64,000 bases of DNA, from the NCBI RefSeq assembly GCF_023520795.1, contig NZ_CP046605.1, forward strand, positions 2,153,438 to 2,217,437, given 5' to 3'. The notes below the pieces were generated by a model. The model was not told where the DNA came from, did not search any database, and worked only from the letters and a program-made list of their open reading frames with translations. This DNA comes from Corynebacterium accolens (lineage in GTDB: Bacteria; Actinomycetota; Actinomycetes; Mycobacteriales; Mycobacteriaceae). This document shows positions 1-9,495 of the stretch, piece after piece. Both the position numbers and the translations under genes were made by a program. How positions within the stretch are numbered: the first letter of the stretch is position 1; each line of letters starts with the position of its first letter.

Positions 1-1
1 T

Positions 2-1234
2 ACCGGTGATCTCACGGATATCCGCATGGTGGTTGCAGAAAATCCCTGGCAGATTGTCGCCGCCATCATCATGATGGTGGCCGCCATTGCCGCCACGGTG
101 ACTGATAACCGCTTGTCCGCCGTCATCATCGTCGGCATTACCGGCTATTCCTTGTCTTTCGTCTTTGCCATCCATGGTGCCCCGGACTTGGCGCTGACCC
201 AGCTGCTCACGGAAACCATCATCATGGTGCTATTCATGCTGGTGCTGCGCCGCATCCCGGCGTCTACCGAGTGGAAGCAGGACCCGAAGATGGGCCGCCT
301 GCGCGCCTGGCTCTCCGTCGGCACCGGCTTGACCGTCACCATCGTGGCGATGTTCGCCATCAACGCGCGCTCGGCCGAGCCCATCTCGCAGTACATGCCG
401 GAGCTGGCAAAGGAGATTGGCCACGGCGCCAATGCCGTCAACGTCTTGCTGGTGGACCTGCGCGCCTGGGATACCTTTGGTGAGATCACGGTGATCATCA
501 TCGCCGCGCTCGGTGTGGCCTCCCTGATTTACCGCACGCAATCCTTCTCTAGGGACAGCCGCCGGCCTACCCTGCAGGTCACGGGCCGGCGCTGGCTGGC
601 CGCGGGCGCGGAATCGGAGCAGGCGCTCAACCGCTCGCTGATGATCGATGTCTCCACCCGCGTGCTCTTCCCCTCCATGATGGCGCTGTCCTTCTACTTC
701 TTCTTCGCCGGGCACAATGCGCCAGGCGGCGGCTTCGCCGGTGGCCTTGTGGCCGCACTCGCACTCATCCTGCGCTACCTGGCCGGTGGCCGCGCGGAGC
801 TCGATGAGGCCCTGCCCATCGATGCCGGGCGCACCATGGGCGCTGGCCTCACCTTCTCCGCCCTGGCGGTGGTGGTGCCGATGTTCTTTGGCTACCCGCC
901 GCTTACCAGCGGATATACCTCGCCCGAAATCCCGCTTATCGGCGCGGTCTCGCTGCCTTCGGCGCTGGTCTTTGACCTGGGCGTCTACCTCATCGTCGTG
1001 GGGCTCACGCTCTACGTGCTCAGCTCGCTCGGCGCCAAGCTGGATGAGGAAGAAGAGATGCGTAAGCAGCGCGCCCGCGACCGCGCCCGTTCGCTTGCGC
1101 GGAAGAACCGGGAGCGCAGCACCAAGCAGAAGGCCCAAAGGGCGCAAAAACAAGAGAAGAAACAAGAAAAGGTACCAGCCGCAACGAGCCCCTCCGGCAC
1201 AGATTCCGGGGACAACGCAGGAAAGGAGAAATAA
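2..1234 (+). CDS. mrpA: Na+/H+ antiporter subunit A, C-terminal part with fused MrpB domain (5' end outside window)
   Basis: The reading frame is open from the first base, so the gene begins upstream of the window; 410 residues are visible. They correspond to the C-terminal part of MrpA/MnhA: membrane segments including a stretch with APDLALTQLLTET, which is typical of the DUF4040/MrpB-like portion, and then an MnhB-type domain with the signature GHNAPGGGFAGGL around residues 240-252. This is the MrpA-MrpB fusion arrangement, which explains why no separate mrpB follows. The last 60 residues are a highly charged Lys/Arg/Gln-rich cytoplasmic tail. The protein is part of the multisubunit cation/proton antiporter that exports Na+ and supports pH homeostasis. 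Its stop codon directly abuts mrpC. Confidence 0.93.
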   Translation, partial: TGDLTDIRMVVAENPWQIVAAIIMMVAAIAATVTDNRLSAVIIVGITGYSLSFVFAIHGAPDLALTQLLTETIIMVLFMLVLRRIPASTEWKQDPKMGRLRAWLSVGTGLTVTIVAMFAINARSAEPISQYMPELAKEIGHGANAVNVLLVDLRAWDTFGEITVIIIAALGVASLIYRTQSFSRDSRRPTLQVTGRRWLAAGAESEQALNRSLMIDVSTRVLFPSMMALSFYFFFAGHNAPGGGFAGGLVAALALILRYLAGGRAELDEALPIDAGRTMGAGLTFSALAVVVPMFFGYPPLTSGYTSPEIPLIGAVSLPSALVFDLGVYLIVVGLTLYVLSSLGAKLDEEEEMRKQRARDRARSLARKNRERSTKQKAQRAQKQEKKQEKVPAATSPSGTDSGDNAGKEK

Positions 1235-1735
1235 ATGCAAGCCAACCTCTTCCTCCTGCTCGCCGCCGGAGTGATGGTTTCTGCGGGCATCTACCTCTTG
1301 CTCGATCGCGCCATGACCAAGATGCTGCTCGGGCTGCTCTTGCTGGGCAATGGCGCCAACCTCTTCATGCTGCAGGCCGGTGGCCCGGCGGGCTCGCCGC
1401 CCATCGATGGCCGCGAGGCCCAGCCTTATGGCAGCGATATTGCGGATCCACTTACCCAAGCGATGATCCTTACCGCCATCGTCATCTCCATGGCGCTAAC
1501 GGCCTTCATCCTCACCTTGGCCTACCGCCAGTACCGCTACCGCACCGCCGACGTCATTGAAGATGACGCCGAAGACACCGCGATTGCCGCCAAGGCCTCC
1601 AAGCCCGGCAATGCCGCGGCGAGCGCGGATCATGATGCCTCCAATGACCCCGCCACCGGGCGGGCCACCAAGGAAGGCGATAATTTCGGCCCCGAGTCCT
1701 TCGAGGAGCCAGTGAAGGGAGCCGAAGATGACTGA
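1235..1735 (+). CDS. mrpC: Na+/H+ antiporter subunit C (MnhC/MrpC)
   Basis: 166 residues. The first 110 match a NuoK-like MrpC subunit: three hydrophobic helices, a KMLLGLLLLGNGANLFML helix and the DPLTQAMILTAIVISMA segment typical of the family. The C-terminal 55 residues form an acidic, Ala/Asp-rich hydrophilic tail that is longer than in most MrpC proteins. The start directly follows the mrpA stop, with AGGAGA upstream. The end overlaps the mrpD start by 8 bases, indicating translational coupling. In the Mrp complex this small subunit packs against MrpD in the proton path. Confidence 0.94.
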   Translation: MQANLFLLLAAGVMVSAGIYLLLDRAMTKMLLGLLLLGNGANLFMLQAGGPAGSPPIDGREAQPYGSDIADPLTQAMILTAIVISMALTAFILTLAYRQYRYRTADVIEDDAEDTAIAAKASKPGNAAASADHDASNDPATGRATKEGDNFGPESFEEPVKGAEDD

Positions 1736-3593
1736 GCCATTCCACCAGGCGGCCGAGGCGATGTACCCGTATGTCGGCGCCCTCATCCCGCTGCCGGTTA
1801 TCATCCCGGCCGTGGCCGCGGCGCTCTCGCTGCTTTTTGCCCGCATGCCTAATGTGCAGCGCCAGATCGCCTTTTTCTCCCTGCTGATTACGGCTGCGGT
1901 GAACGCGAGCCTGATCATAATAGTGGATTTCCATGGCATACAGACGCTGCAAATTGGCGGCTGGGATGCGCCGGTGGGCATCACGTTGGTAGCGGACCGG
2001 CTCTCCACGATGATCCTCTTTACCTCGTCTGTGGTGCTGTTCTCCGTTATCTGGTACGCCATTTCCCAGGGTGTGCGCGATGGCACCAAGGACGAACCGG
2101 TCGCGGTCTTCTTGCCCACCTACATGTTGCTGACCATGGGCGTAAATATCTCCTTTTTGGCCGGCGACTTGTTTAACCTGTACGTCGGCTTCGAGGTCTT
2201 CCTTGTGGCCTCGTATGTGCTGTTGACCTTGGGGGCATCGGCAGGCCGCGTGCGCGCCGGCGTGGGTTATGTGATGGTCTCGATGGCCTCATCCATGATC
2301 TTCCTGCTGGCGCTGGCATATGTCTATGCCTCCGTCGGCACCATGAACATGGCGCAGATTGGCCAGCGCATGCAGGACATCCCGGAGGGCACCCGCACCG
2401 CCATCTTCGCCACCTTGCTCGTGGCCTTTGGCATTAAGGCCGCGGTGGTGCCGCTAGCCGCCTGGCTGCCGGACTCCTACCCCACCGCGCCCTCGCTGGT
2501 GACGGCCGTCTTCGCCGGCCTGCTGACCAAGGTCGGTGTGTACGCGATCATCCGCGCGCGCACGTCCATCTTTACCAATGGTGGGCTCGATACCGTGCTG
2601 ATGTGGGTGGCGCTGGCCACCATGCTGGTGGGCATCCTGGGCGCCATCGCGCAGACCGATATTAAGCGTCTGCTGTCCTTTACCCTGGTCAGCCACATCG
2701 GTTATATGATCTTTGGCGTCTCCTTGGGCACCGCCCAGGGGCTATCCGGCGCCATTTTCTACGCCATCCACCACATTCTGGTGCAGACCGCGCTTTTCTT
2801 GGTCGTCGGCCTCATCGAGCGCCAGGCCGGTACCTCCTCGCTCCGGCGCCTGGGCTCGCTGATGTATTCCGCCCCGCTTATCGCCGTGCTGTATTTCATC
2901 CCGGCCATCAACCTGGGCGGCGTACCGCCGTTCTCTGGTTTCTTGGGCAAGATCATCCTCATTCAGGCAGGCGCCAATGAAGGCTCCTGGCTGGCATGGG
3001 TGCTTATCGGTGGCGCACTGGTGACCTCGCTGCTGACTCTTTATGTCATGATGCTGGTCTGGGCCAAGGGCTTCCAGCGCGACCGCGCCGATGCCCCCGA
3101 GGGTAACGTCGCCCTGGCTCGCCCCGCCCCGCTTTCCGATATCACCGATGAGGTCGAGTTCTCCTCCCGCCAGGACGTCGGCCGGGTGCCGTTCGGCATG
3201 CTGGGTGCCACCGCACTACTGGTCATCGCCTCCACCTCGATTACCTTCCTCGCCGGCCCGATTTCCGGCATTACCTCCCGCGCGGCCGAATCCGCGCAGG
3301 ATACCTCCATTTATCAGTACGCCGTATTGGGCGAAAACGCCGATAACCCTACCCGGCACCTTGACCAGAAGGAGCGCTACGAAGGCGGCGCGGACTCCTA
3401 CAAAGAGCGCAGCCACCTGCTGCCGGATCCCGGCCCGGCCCACGATCCGAAATCCGCCGCGCCGGAGACCCCGAGCGCTGAAACGCCGAGTTCGGAGACA
3501 CCGAGTTCGGAGACGCCGAGCAAGGATGCGCCGGGGAAATCGGGGGCATCGGAAAGCCCTACGCCAGTAAAGAAGGAGGCCCGCGATGACTAA
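1728..3593 (+). CDS. mrpD: Na+/H+ antiporter subunit D (MnhD/MrpD)
   Basis: 621 residues, a proton-conducting antiporter-like subunit of the NuoM/NuoN family. About 14 membrane helices span residues 15-520. Visible family marks are the GDLFNLYVGFEVFLVASYVLL segment with its conserved Glu, the KAAVVPLAAWLPDSYPTAPS helix with the conserved Lys, and LLSFTLVSHIGYMIFG. After the last helix there is an unusual hydrophilic extension of roughly 90 residues with short repeated Ser/Glu/Thr/Pro units (ETPSSETPSSETPS). The gene overlaps mrpC at the start and mrpE at the end by 8 bases, so it sits in a tightly coupled operon. Confidence 0.95.
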   Translation: MTEPFHQAAEAMYPYVGALIPLPVIIPAVAAALSLLFARMPNVQRQIAFFSLLITAAVNASLIIIVDFHGIQTLQIGGWDAPVGITLVADRLSTMILFTSSVVLFSVIWYAISQGVRDGTKDEPVAVFLPTYMLLTMGVNISFLAGDLFNLYVGFEVFLVASYVLLTLGASAGRVRAGVGYVMVSMASSMIFLLALAYVYASVGTMNMAQIGQRMQDIPEGTRTAIFATLLVAFGIKAAVVPLAAWLPDSYPTAPSLVTAVFAGLLTKVGVYAIIRARTSIFTNGGLDTVLMWVALATMLVGILGAIAQTDIKRLLSFTLVSHIGYMIFGVSLGTAQGLSGAIFYAIHHILVQTALFLVVGLIERQAGTSSLRRLGSLMYSAPLIAVLYFIPAINLGGVPPFSGFLGKIILIQAGANEGSWLAWVLIGGALVTSLLTLYVMMLVWAKGFQRDRADAPEGNVALARPAPLSDITDEVEFSSRQDVGRVPFGMLGATALLVIASTSITFLAGPISGITSRAAESAQDTSIYQYAVLGENADNPTRHLDQKERYEGGADSYKERSHLLPDPGPAHDPKSAAPETPSAETPSSETPSSETPSKDAPGKSGASESPTPVKKEARDD

Positions 3594-4113
3594 GAGCCGC
3601 TTTGCCGGTGTGCGCTACCGTTTCCGGCCGTGGTTTACCGTCTGGATCACGGTCATGTGGTGCATGCTCATGGGCGAAATCACGGTGGGCAATGTGGTCG
3701 GCGGCCTCCTCGTCGCCCTGGTCATCGTCTTTGCCCTGCCGCTGCCGGCGATGCCCATTGCCGGCGTCGAGGTCGCGTGGGGCAAATTCTTCCGCTACAT
3801 GCTCCGCTGGTTCTGGGAGCTGTTTTACGCCTCCCTCAAGGTGGGCTGGCTCGCCTCAAGGCCGCAGCCGCTGCCCAAGACCGCCATCCTGGAATTGCCG
3901 ATGCGCCTAGAAAATGAGTTCATCCTCTCCCTTGCCGTGACGCTATATAACCTGCAGCCGGGTGGAACGGTGACGGATATTGACATCGCCAATCGCATGA
4001 TCACCATCCACATCCTGGATGCCCGGGATGAGGCGCAGATCCAGCGCGAAATCGATGCCGTGTCCCGCCTAGAATCTTCCATGATCGAGATCTTTGAAAG
4101 GAGCCACCCATAA
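3586..4113 (+). CDS. mrpE: Na+/H+ antiporter subunit E (MnhE/MrpE)
   Basis: 175 residues, normal for MrpE. Two closely spaced hydrophobic segments lie at residues about 15-55, followed by a soluble domain with the family-typical LYNLQPGGTVTDIDIANRMITIHILDA region. The ATG lies inside the end of mrpD after GGAGG. The stop codon TAA shares its last base with the mrpF start. MrpE is a structural subunit of the Mrp cation/proton antiporter. Confidence 0.93.
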   Translation: MTKSRFAGVRYRFRPWFTVWITVMWCMLMGEITVGNVVGGLLVALVIVFALPLPAMPIAGVEVAWGKFFRYMLRWFWELFYASLKVGWLASRPQPLPKTAILELPMRLENEFILSLAVTLYNLQPGGTVTDIDIANRMITIHILDARDEAQIQREIDAVSRLESSMIEIFERSHP

Positions 4114-4388
4114 TGGATCCGCAGATCTATCACGCCATCCTGCTGGTTCCCGCATTCCTGCTGTGGGTCTCCGTATTAATCACCGTCTGGCGCATTATCG
4201 TAGGGCCCAACTCCCTCGACCGGCTGGTGGGAATGGACGGTTTTACCGCCATGTTCCAGTGCGCGCTGGCGACCTACATGTGCTGGTCGCTCGATACCTC
4301 CGTGGTCTCGGCCATGCTGGTCATCGCGCTGCTCGGCTTCATCTCCACCGTATCCGTCACCAGGTTTAGGAAGAGGGATAACCAATGA
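4113..4388 (+). CDS. mrpF: Na+/H+ antiporter subunit F (MnhF/MrpF)
   Basis: 91 residues with three predicted membrane helices and the MrpF hallmark VGPNSLDRLVGMD, which carries the conserved Asp. It overlaps mrpE by one base and mrpG by four bases (ATGA), and GAAAGGAG precedes the start. It is part of the same antiporter operon. Confidence 0.93.
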   Translation: MDPQIYHAILLVPAFLLWVSVLITVWRIIVGPNSLDRLVGMDGFTAMFQCALATYMCWSLDTSVVSAMLVIALLGFISTVSVTRFRKRDNQ

Positions 4389-4765
4389 GTTGGTCACTAA
4401 TCGCCGATATTCTCTCGCTCATCCTCGTCATTAGCGGAAGCCTGCTCATCCTCGCCGCCGCCATTGGCCTGGCGCGCTTTAAGGACACGATGTCCCGCGT
4501 GCATGCCGTGAGCAAGCCGCAGACGACCGGGCTCATCCTCACCATCATGGGTGCGTTCATCCGCATCACCGGGGCGGAATCATTCAGTATGGCCGAGCGC
4601 GGTGATTTGGGTATGCTTATTTTGCTGGTACTGTTTGCGATGTTTACCAGCCCGGTGACCGCGCAGCGCACCTCACGCATTGCACGCCGTGAAGGCCTGT
4701 ACGGTTCCGAGGAATCGATGTCGCGCAATGATCGCCCTGCCGGCCGTTCGCTGCGCCGCAAATAG
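4385..4765 (+). CDS. mrpG: Na+/H+ antiporter subunit G (MnhG/MrpG)
   Basis: 126 residues with three membrane helices and the MrpG motif GLARFKDTMSRVHAVSKPQTTG at about residues 29-50. The C-terminal tail is basic. It is the last Mrp subunit, and the order A(B)-C-D-E-F-G is the standard one. Its stop codon is followed within 15 bases by the next gene, which probably shares the transcript. Confidence 0.94.
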   Translation: MSWSLIADILSLILVISGSLLILAAAIGLARFKDTMSRVHAVSKPQTTGLILTIMGAFIRITGAESFSMAERGDLGMLILLVLFAMFTSPVTAQRTSRIARREGLYGSEESMSRNDRPAGRSLRRK

Positions 4766-4780
4766 GAGGCACCTTTAACC

Positions 4781-6283
4781 GTGAAAAAGCTATACGGACT
4801 GCCTACTCTGGCCACCCTTTTGGTTGCCTTTTTTATTTTCAGCCTCTCCCGCTATAGCAAATACGACGGTCCCAATGCCTTCATCTGGCGCGTGCCGTTG
4901 GATCTGAAGATTTACTGGCTCGCCGGCGGCGAGGTTGCCGATGGCGCCAACCTCTATGACAACGCCTACATTGGCAACCTGCCTTTTACCTACCCGCCCT
5001 TTGCCGGCACGCTATTCAAGTGGATTTCCTCGCTTGCCGATGACCCCCTTATCATCCTCTGGCAAGGCGGCACCATCCTTGCCTTATTGGCCGTCATCCT
5101 CATGGTCTTCCACGAGCGCGGCCTCAAACTATCGCCGTTGACCTGGGTCGTTGGCATCCTGCTGGTCCTGTGCGCCCCGGCCGTGGAGCCGATGTACGGC
5201 ACCTTGTTCTACGGCCAGATCAACGTCTTTTTGATGTTCCTGGTCGCCCTCGACCTCATTCCTAAGAAGTGGGCGCTGCCCGGCGTTGGCATCGGCCTCG
5301 CTGCCGGTTTGAAGCTCACCCCGGCCTTCATGGGGTTGGTGCTCCTATTCCAAAAACGCTGGTGGCAGGCGGTCATCAGCGTCCTTACCTTCGCGGTGAC
5401 CGTGGCGATTGGTTTCGTCACCATCCCGGACGCCGAGGTGTTCTGGACCGATGCCATCTTCAATTCCTCCCGCGTGGGTGAACACACCAACCCGGGCGCG
5501 CAGTCCATCCGCTCGCTCATGGTGCGCGCGTGGGGCATCGACGGCGGCTGGATGTGGCTCGCCGCCGTCGCGGTCGTCTTCGTCCTGACCTGCCTGGCAC
5601 TGCGCACCGCAATGAAGCACAAGAATAACTCCGCCGCCATGGCCTTGGCCGGCATTAGCGCGTGCTTGGTCTCGCCCTTTTCCTGGTACCACCACTGGGT
5701 CTGGGTCTTCCCGCTGGCCATCGTGGTCCTCATCTCCGTCAACCAGGCACTGGGCAAGCGCCTGCGCGGTGTCATCGGCGCGCAAGTTGCAGCGCTGGTC
5801 TCCTTCGCGGCCATGTGCATCGTGCTCTTGCCCTATGTCTCCGCAGCCTTCTGGCTCGAAGGCGCGAACCGCTCGCTCAACCACTGGGATTTCCAGCCCT
5901 GGGCGATGCTCTTTTTCACCGGCTCCGGCATCCTCTACATCGCCTTTTATGCCCTCTGGGGATTCATCCCCGGCACCCAGCCCAGCAAGGACGAGCCCCA
6001 CGCCGGCCAGCACGCGGCACAGCCCGCTGCTCAGCCTCAGCATGCCCAAGCCCAGCATGCCCAGCCGCAGCGCACCCAGGCTTCCGGTGTACCCGCAGCT
6101 GGTGCACCTGCGTCTGGCGCACCTGAGTCTGGCGCTACCTCGCAGGGTGCTTCTGCCCCCGATGAAACCGCAGAGTTCCCGGTATTTAACCCCGAGACCC
6201 GCGAGTTTCCTTCCACCGAGGGCTATACCGATATCCCGGCTCCCCCGTCCTACGGCGGCCGCCACGCCCGAGACAACGGCTAA
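4781..6283 (+). CDS. GT87-family membrane glycosyltransferase (polyprenyl-phosphate-mannose-dependent type)
   Basis: 500 residues starting at GTG, with AGGAGG 11 bases upstream. The protein has around ten membrane helices and the features of the GT87/DUF2029 family: an early acidic loop (DLKIYWLAGGEVADGANLYD) and the GLKLTPAFMGLVLL and SWYHHWVWVFPL segments. Actinobacterial members transfer mannose from a polyprenyl carrier onto lipomannan or phosphatidylinositol mannosides on the outer face of the membrane. That role is inferred; the acceptor cannot be read from sequence. The last 100 residues are hydrophilic and repetitive (Gln/Ala/Pro and Ser/Gly/Ala units). It lies 15 bases after mrpG, so it is probably in the same operon. 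Confidence 0.8.
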   Translation: MKKLYGLPTLATLLVAFFIFSLSRYSKYDGPNAFIWRVPLDLKIYWLAGGEVADGANLYDNAYIGNLPFTYPPFAGTLFKWISSLADDPLIILWQGGTILALLAVILMVFHERGLKLSPLTWVVGILLVLCAPAVEPMYGTLFYGQINVFLMFLVALDLIPKKWALPGVGIGLAAGLKLTPAFMGLVLLFQKRWWQAVISVLTFAVTVAIGFVTIPDAEVFWTDAIFNSSRVGEHTNPGAQSIRSLMVRAWGIDGGWMWLAAVAVVFVLTCLALRTAMKHKNNSAAMALAGISACLVSPFSWYHHWVWVFPLAIVVLISVNQALGKRLRGVIGAQVAALVSFAAMCIVLLPYVSAAFWLEGANRSLNHWDFQPWAMLFFTGSGILYIAFYALWGFIPGTQPSKDEPHAGQHAAQPAAQPQHAQAQHAQPQRTQASGVPAAGAPASGAPESGATSQGASAPDETAEFPVFNPETREFPSTEGYTDIPAPPSYGGRHARDNG

Positions 6284-6437
6284 GCGGCGCGCGACCGCGC
6301 ACGCAGCTAGGGCGTGCGGTAACCACCTGCGAACCCCTGCACCGCGGCCAGCTACCTGCTGTGTGGCACTAGGCGTGCGGTCACTGAGCGCGCACGCTTA
6401 GAGCCGGTCATCGGTTTGCTAGTTAGTGGTCAGCTGC

Positions 6438-7577
6438 TTAGCGCACCGGCCGGAAGGTGTGCAGTTCGCGGCAGGTTTCTTCGACGACATCGCGCCAGCT
6501 GCCGGTTTCTTGGAAGAGCCGACGTTGGCGTTCGTATCCGGCGCCGCCGTCGATGATGTCGTGCACTACGGCCAGCTCTTCCGCGCAGCCTAGCTCACGG
6601 GCTAAGGGAGTGAGTTCTTCTACCATCTGGGCCAGTTCATCCTTGACCCAGGCCTCGTCCGTGTCGCGCGAGGTAATAACGAGGGCATCCATGCCGTAGC
6701 GAGCACCGCGCCACTTATTTTCCGCCACGTGCCACGGCTGCAAGACGGGCAGCTCCTCGCCCGCATCAATCATGCGGTCATAGTGAACGACCAGGCAGTG
6801 CGTGAGCGCGACGACGGCGGATAGCTCCCGCAGGTTCGAGGTGGCATCGGATACGCGGACCTCCACGGTGCCCCACTTCGAGGCCGGGCGGATATCGAAG
6901 TGCATCGAGCCGGTGTGGTTAATGACCCCGGAAATAGCCTGATCCCGCATATAGGACTGCCACTCGCCCCAGGTGAAGAATTGATACGGCATGCCGGCGG
7001 TGGGCAGCTGCTGGTACAGCATGGTGCGATTGGAGGCGTAACCCGTATCCAATCCTTCCCACCCCGGCGAGCACGCAGAGATGGCCAAGAGGTGGGGGTA
7101 CTTTGTCATCAGCGCATTGATGATGGGCCAGACGCGATCCTCGTGGCTGATACCCACGTGGACGTGGGTGCCCCACAGCAGCATCTGCTTTCCCCAGTAC
7201 TGGGTGCGAGCGATGATCTCTTGATAGCTGGGTTTATCTGACAGCGGGTTTTCCCGAAAATCCGTAAACGGGTGCCCGCCCGAGGCCCACACATCGATGC
7301 CGAGCTTATCCGCGGCTTCTTCCACGGCCGCCAGCGAGGTTTCTAGCTCCGCAATGGCTTCCGGCACCGTGGAGCAAATGCCCGTGACTAGTTCCACCGT
7401 ATTCTGCAGGAATTCCTTTTCCACATGAATATCGGGGTGGGCGGCAGTGGCGAGATCGATCAGCTCAGCCCCGCGCGGGACGAGATCGCGCGAGTCGCGG
7501 TCCACGAGCGCGACTTCCCATTCCACCCCGAGCGTGGGCTCGGGGGAACGGGCGAATACTTCTGCCGGAATCTTCAC
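6438..7577 (-). CDS. Glutamate-cysteine ligase family 2 (GCS2/YbdK-like carboxylate-amine ligase)
   Basis: 379 residues, typical for the GCS2 family. Visible motifs are [13 protein letters not shown] near the N-terminus, [20 protein letters not shown] in the middle and [24 protein letters not shown], which together form the metal and ATP binding core. Related proteins join glutamate to cysteine or another amine with ATP. Corynebacteria use mycothiol rather than glutathione, so the true substrate is uncertain. The gene is convergent with the GT87 gene. The 154 bases between them hold no recognisable gene. Confidence 0.82.
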   Translation of the reverse strand: MKIPAEVFARSPEPTLGVEWEVALVDRDSRDLVPRGAELIDLATAAHPDIHVEKEFLQNTVELVTGICSTVPEAIAELETSLAAVEEAADKLGIDVWASGGHPFTDFRENPLSDKPSYQEIIARTQYWGKQMLLWGTHVHVGISHEDRVWPIINALMTKYPHLLAISACSPGWEGLDTGYASNRTMLYQQLPTAGMPYQFFTWGEWQSYMRDQAISGVINHTGSMHFDIRPASKWGTVEVRVSDATSNLRELSAVVALTHCLVVHYDRMIDAGEELPVLQPWHVAENKWRGARYGMDALVITSRDTDEAWVKDELAQMVEELTPLARELGCAEELAVVHDIIDGGAGYERQRRLFQETGSWRDVVEETCRELHTFRPVR

Positions 7578-7621
7578 CGGTCTAGCTTAACGGGTAGCGG
7601 GTAATCTTCCATGAATTTTAT

Positions 7622-8572
7622 TTAGGCCTGTGGCACGGCGAGGGCGACCACAACGGCGCCGTCCTCGGTAGCTTCCTTGGGCAGGTCCTTATTCATGGGC
7701 TTTACTTCTGCCTGGTAGCGCGCGGCTACTTCCTTGGCCAGGGACTCCGCGGAGGCATCGCCCTCAGGGTAGAAGACGGTGGTCTTGGGCACGGTCAGGA
7801 CATCGCCTGGCAGGTTGCCCACATAGCCCACCTTGAAGCCGCCGTCCTTCAACACATCGGCTTCATTCTTGGCTTTATCGGATTCGCCGGAGTTATTAAG
7901 AACGCTGACCTTAATGTCATTGCGGTCGCGCGCGGCGGACGGCGCATCGTTGCCGCCGGCCCGGGCTTCCTCCCCGCCGCGGCCTTCACCGTGCTGGTCG
8001 CGCGCACCGTGCTGGTCGCGCGCGCCGGTATCGCGGTTGGCGTCGCGGTTAGCCTCGCCCTCGGCGCCGCCGTTCGGGTGCGCGTTCTCGCCCTCACGAG
8101 GCGGCTGGTTATTGCCGTCGCGGGAACCGTCGCCGCGCGCGCCATCCGGAGCCGCACCACCGGCGCCGTTGCCTTCTTGGCCGCCATTGGCGGAGCCGTC
8201 CGACTTCGACTGCTCGGAATCAGAAGCGACGGTCGAATCATCGTCCTCCGAGGTCATGGCATAAAGGCCCCACAGGCCAAGCATCACGGCCACGGCGATA
8301 AGCACCATGGCGAGCCCGCGCAGTGGTAAACCGCTCTTTTTGGCGTGGGCGCCTCCCCCACCGCCGCCGGTCCTGGCCGCGGCGGCCCCGGCCCCAGCCC
8401 CGGCAGCGCCAGCAGCAACGTCCTCGCCGTCTACCTCATCGTCATAATCGCCGTCGTAAGCACCTTCGTAGGCGTCGTCATAATATGCATCGCCGTAATC
8501 GGCCGCGGCGGCCTCGCCGGCGGCGTCGTCGAATTGCTGGTCGTATAGATTATCCGGATTCTCTTTAGTCAC
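7622..8572 (-). CDS. Membrane-anchored LytR C-terminal domain protein
   Basis: 316 residues. An acidic, Asp/Ala/Tyr/Gly-rich cytoplasmic segment (1-75) is followed by one membrane helix at about 82-105, a low-complexity external linker rich in Gly, Asn, Asp and Arg with RDQHGA repeats, and a LytR_C domain at about 220-316 (KVSVLNNSGESDKAKNEADVLKDGGF). LytR_C domains occur at the end of LCP cell-wall ligases and also alone, as here; there is no LCP catalytic domain. An envelope role is inferred. A short tandem repeat in the DNA near 7,990-8,025 underlies the repeated residues. Confidence 0.75.
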   Translation of the reverse strand: MTKENPDNLYDQQFDDAAGEAAAADYGDAYYDDAYEGAYDGDYDDEVDGEDVAAGAAGAGAGAAAARTGGGGGGAHAKKSGLPLRGLAMVLIAVAVMLGLWGLYAMTSEDDDSTVASDSEQSKSDGSANGGQEGNGAGGAAPDGARGDGSRDGNNQPPREGENAHPNGGAEGEANRDANRDTGARDQHGARDQHGEGRGGEEARAGGNDAPSAARDRNDIKVSVLNNSGESDKAKNEADVLKDGGFKVGYVGNLPGDVLTVPKTTVFYPEGDASAESLAKEVAARYQAEVKPMNKDLPKEATEDGAVVVALAVPQA

Positions 8573-8595
8573 TTCAGTAACACTAGTAGCAGGTT

Positions 8596-8853
8596 CTAAC
8601 GCGGTGGGGTATTTCCCCGCGCGGCGCGCCGCGTATTTTCGCGCTCCTCCCGCAGGCGCTTCAACCGGGCCACCAGGAGGGGATGGGATTCGGCGGCGGC
8701 GGGGGCATCGAGAAGCAGGTTCAGCCGTTGGTGATAGCGCACCGGCGAGATATCCAGCTGCGCGCGGATGGCCTCTTCCTTGCGGCCAATGCTGCGCGGG
8801 GCGGTTTCCTCAAAGTCCAAAATGGCGGCGTCTAGGTCAGACAAGGGGTTCAT
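8596..8853 (-). CDS. DUF3263 family protein
   Basis: 85 residues, beginning with MNPLSDLDAAILDFE. The sequence matches the small actinobacterial DUF3263 family: an acidic start, an invariant-looking GRKEEAIRAQLDISPVRYHQRLNLLLD helix-turn-helix-like core, and an Arg-rich end. I chose the ATG at 8853 rather than an upstream in-frame start because the upstream one would run into the divergent def gene. No clear ribosome binding site is visible, so the mRNA may be leaderless. A DNA-binding role is suggested by the helical core but is not shown. Confidence 0.8.
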   Translation of the reverse strand: MNPLSDLDAAILDFEETAPRSIGRKEEAIRAQLDISPVRYHQRLNLLLDAPAAAESHPLLVARLKRLREERENTRRAARGNTPPR

Positions 8854-8869
8854 GCTTAAACTGTAGAAC

Positions 8870-9493
8870 ATGACTATTCGTCCCATCGTTATCCACGGCG
8901 AGCCCGTGCTTCATCAGCCCACCACGCCGGTGGAAGAATCCGAGATTTCCAGCCCCGAGATGCAACAGCTCATCGCGGACATGTACGAGACCATGGAGGT
9001 CGCCCATGGCGTGGGCTTGGCGGCGAACCAGGTGGGCATAGGCAAGCGGCTCTTCGTCTACCACTGCCCCGATACCGAAGGCCCGGATGGCACCGAGCTG
9101 CCTGCGGATAAGGCCGGCATGCGCAAGGGGTGTGTTATCAACCCGGTGCTGGAGACCTCCGAGATCCCAGAGACCATGCCTGCCGATGACGGCTCCGACG
9201 ACGAAGGCTGCCTCTCCGTGCCGGGCGAGGGCTTTCCCACCGGCCGCGCCGACTGGGCGCGCGTGACCGGCAAGGACGAGAACGGCAACGATATCACCGT
9301 GGAGGGCTACGGCTTTTTCGCCCGCTGCCTGCAGCACGAAACCGGCCACCTCGATGGCTACGTCTACACCGACACCCTCATCGGCCGCTACAAGCGCCAG
9401 GCAAAGAAGGCCATTAAGCGCAATGGCTGGACCGAGCCGGGCTACTCCTGGATGCCGGGCGAGGACGAAGACCCCTTCGGGCACGACGATTAA
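8870..9493 (+). CDS. def: Peptide deformylase
   Basis: 207 residues. It removes the formyl group from the initiator methionine of nascent proteins. All three catalytic motifs are present: [10 protein letters not shown] (motif 1), EGCLS (motif 2, metal-binding Cys) and QHETGHLDG (motif 3, the HExxH zinc or iron site). An insert rich in Asp and Glu precedes motif 2, as in actinobacterial enzymes. The start lies 16 bases from the divergent DUF3263 start. A TGTAGA hexamer just upstream of the ATG suggests a leaderless transcript. The GNAT gene follows after two bases. Confidence 0.96.
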   Translation: MTIRPIVIHGEPVLHQPTTPVEESEISSPEMQQLIADMYETMEVAHGVGLAANQVGIGKRLFVYHCPDTEGPDGTELPADKAGMRKGCVINPVLETSEIPETMPADDGSDDEGCLSVPGEGFPTGRADWARVTGKDENGNDITVEGYGFFARCLQHETGHLDGYVYTDTLIGRYKRQAKKAIKRNGWTEPGYSWMPGEDEDPFGHDD

Positions 9494-9495
9494 TC

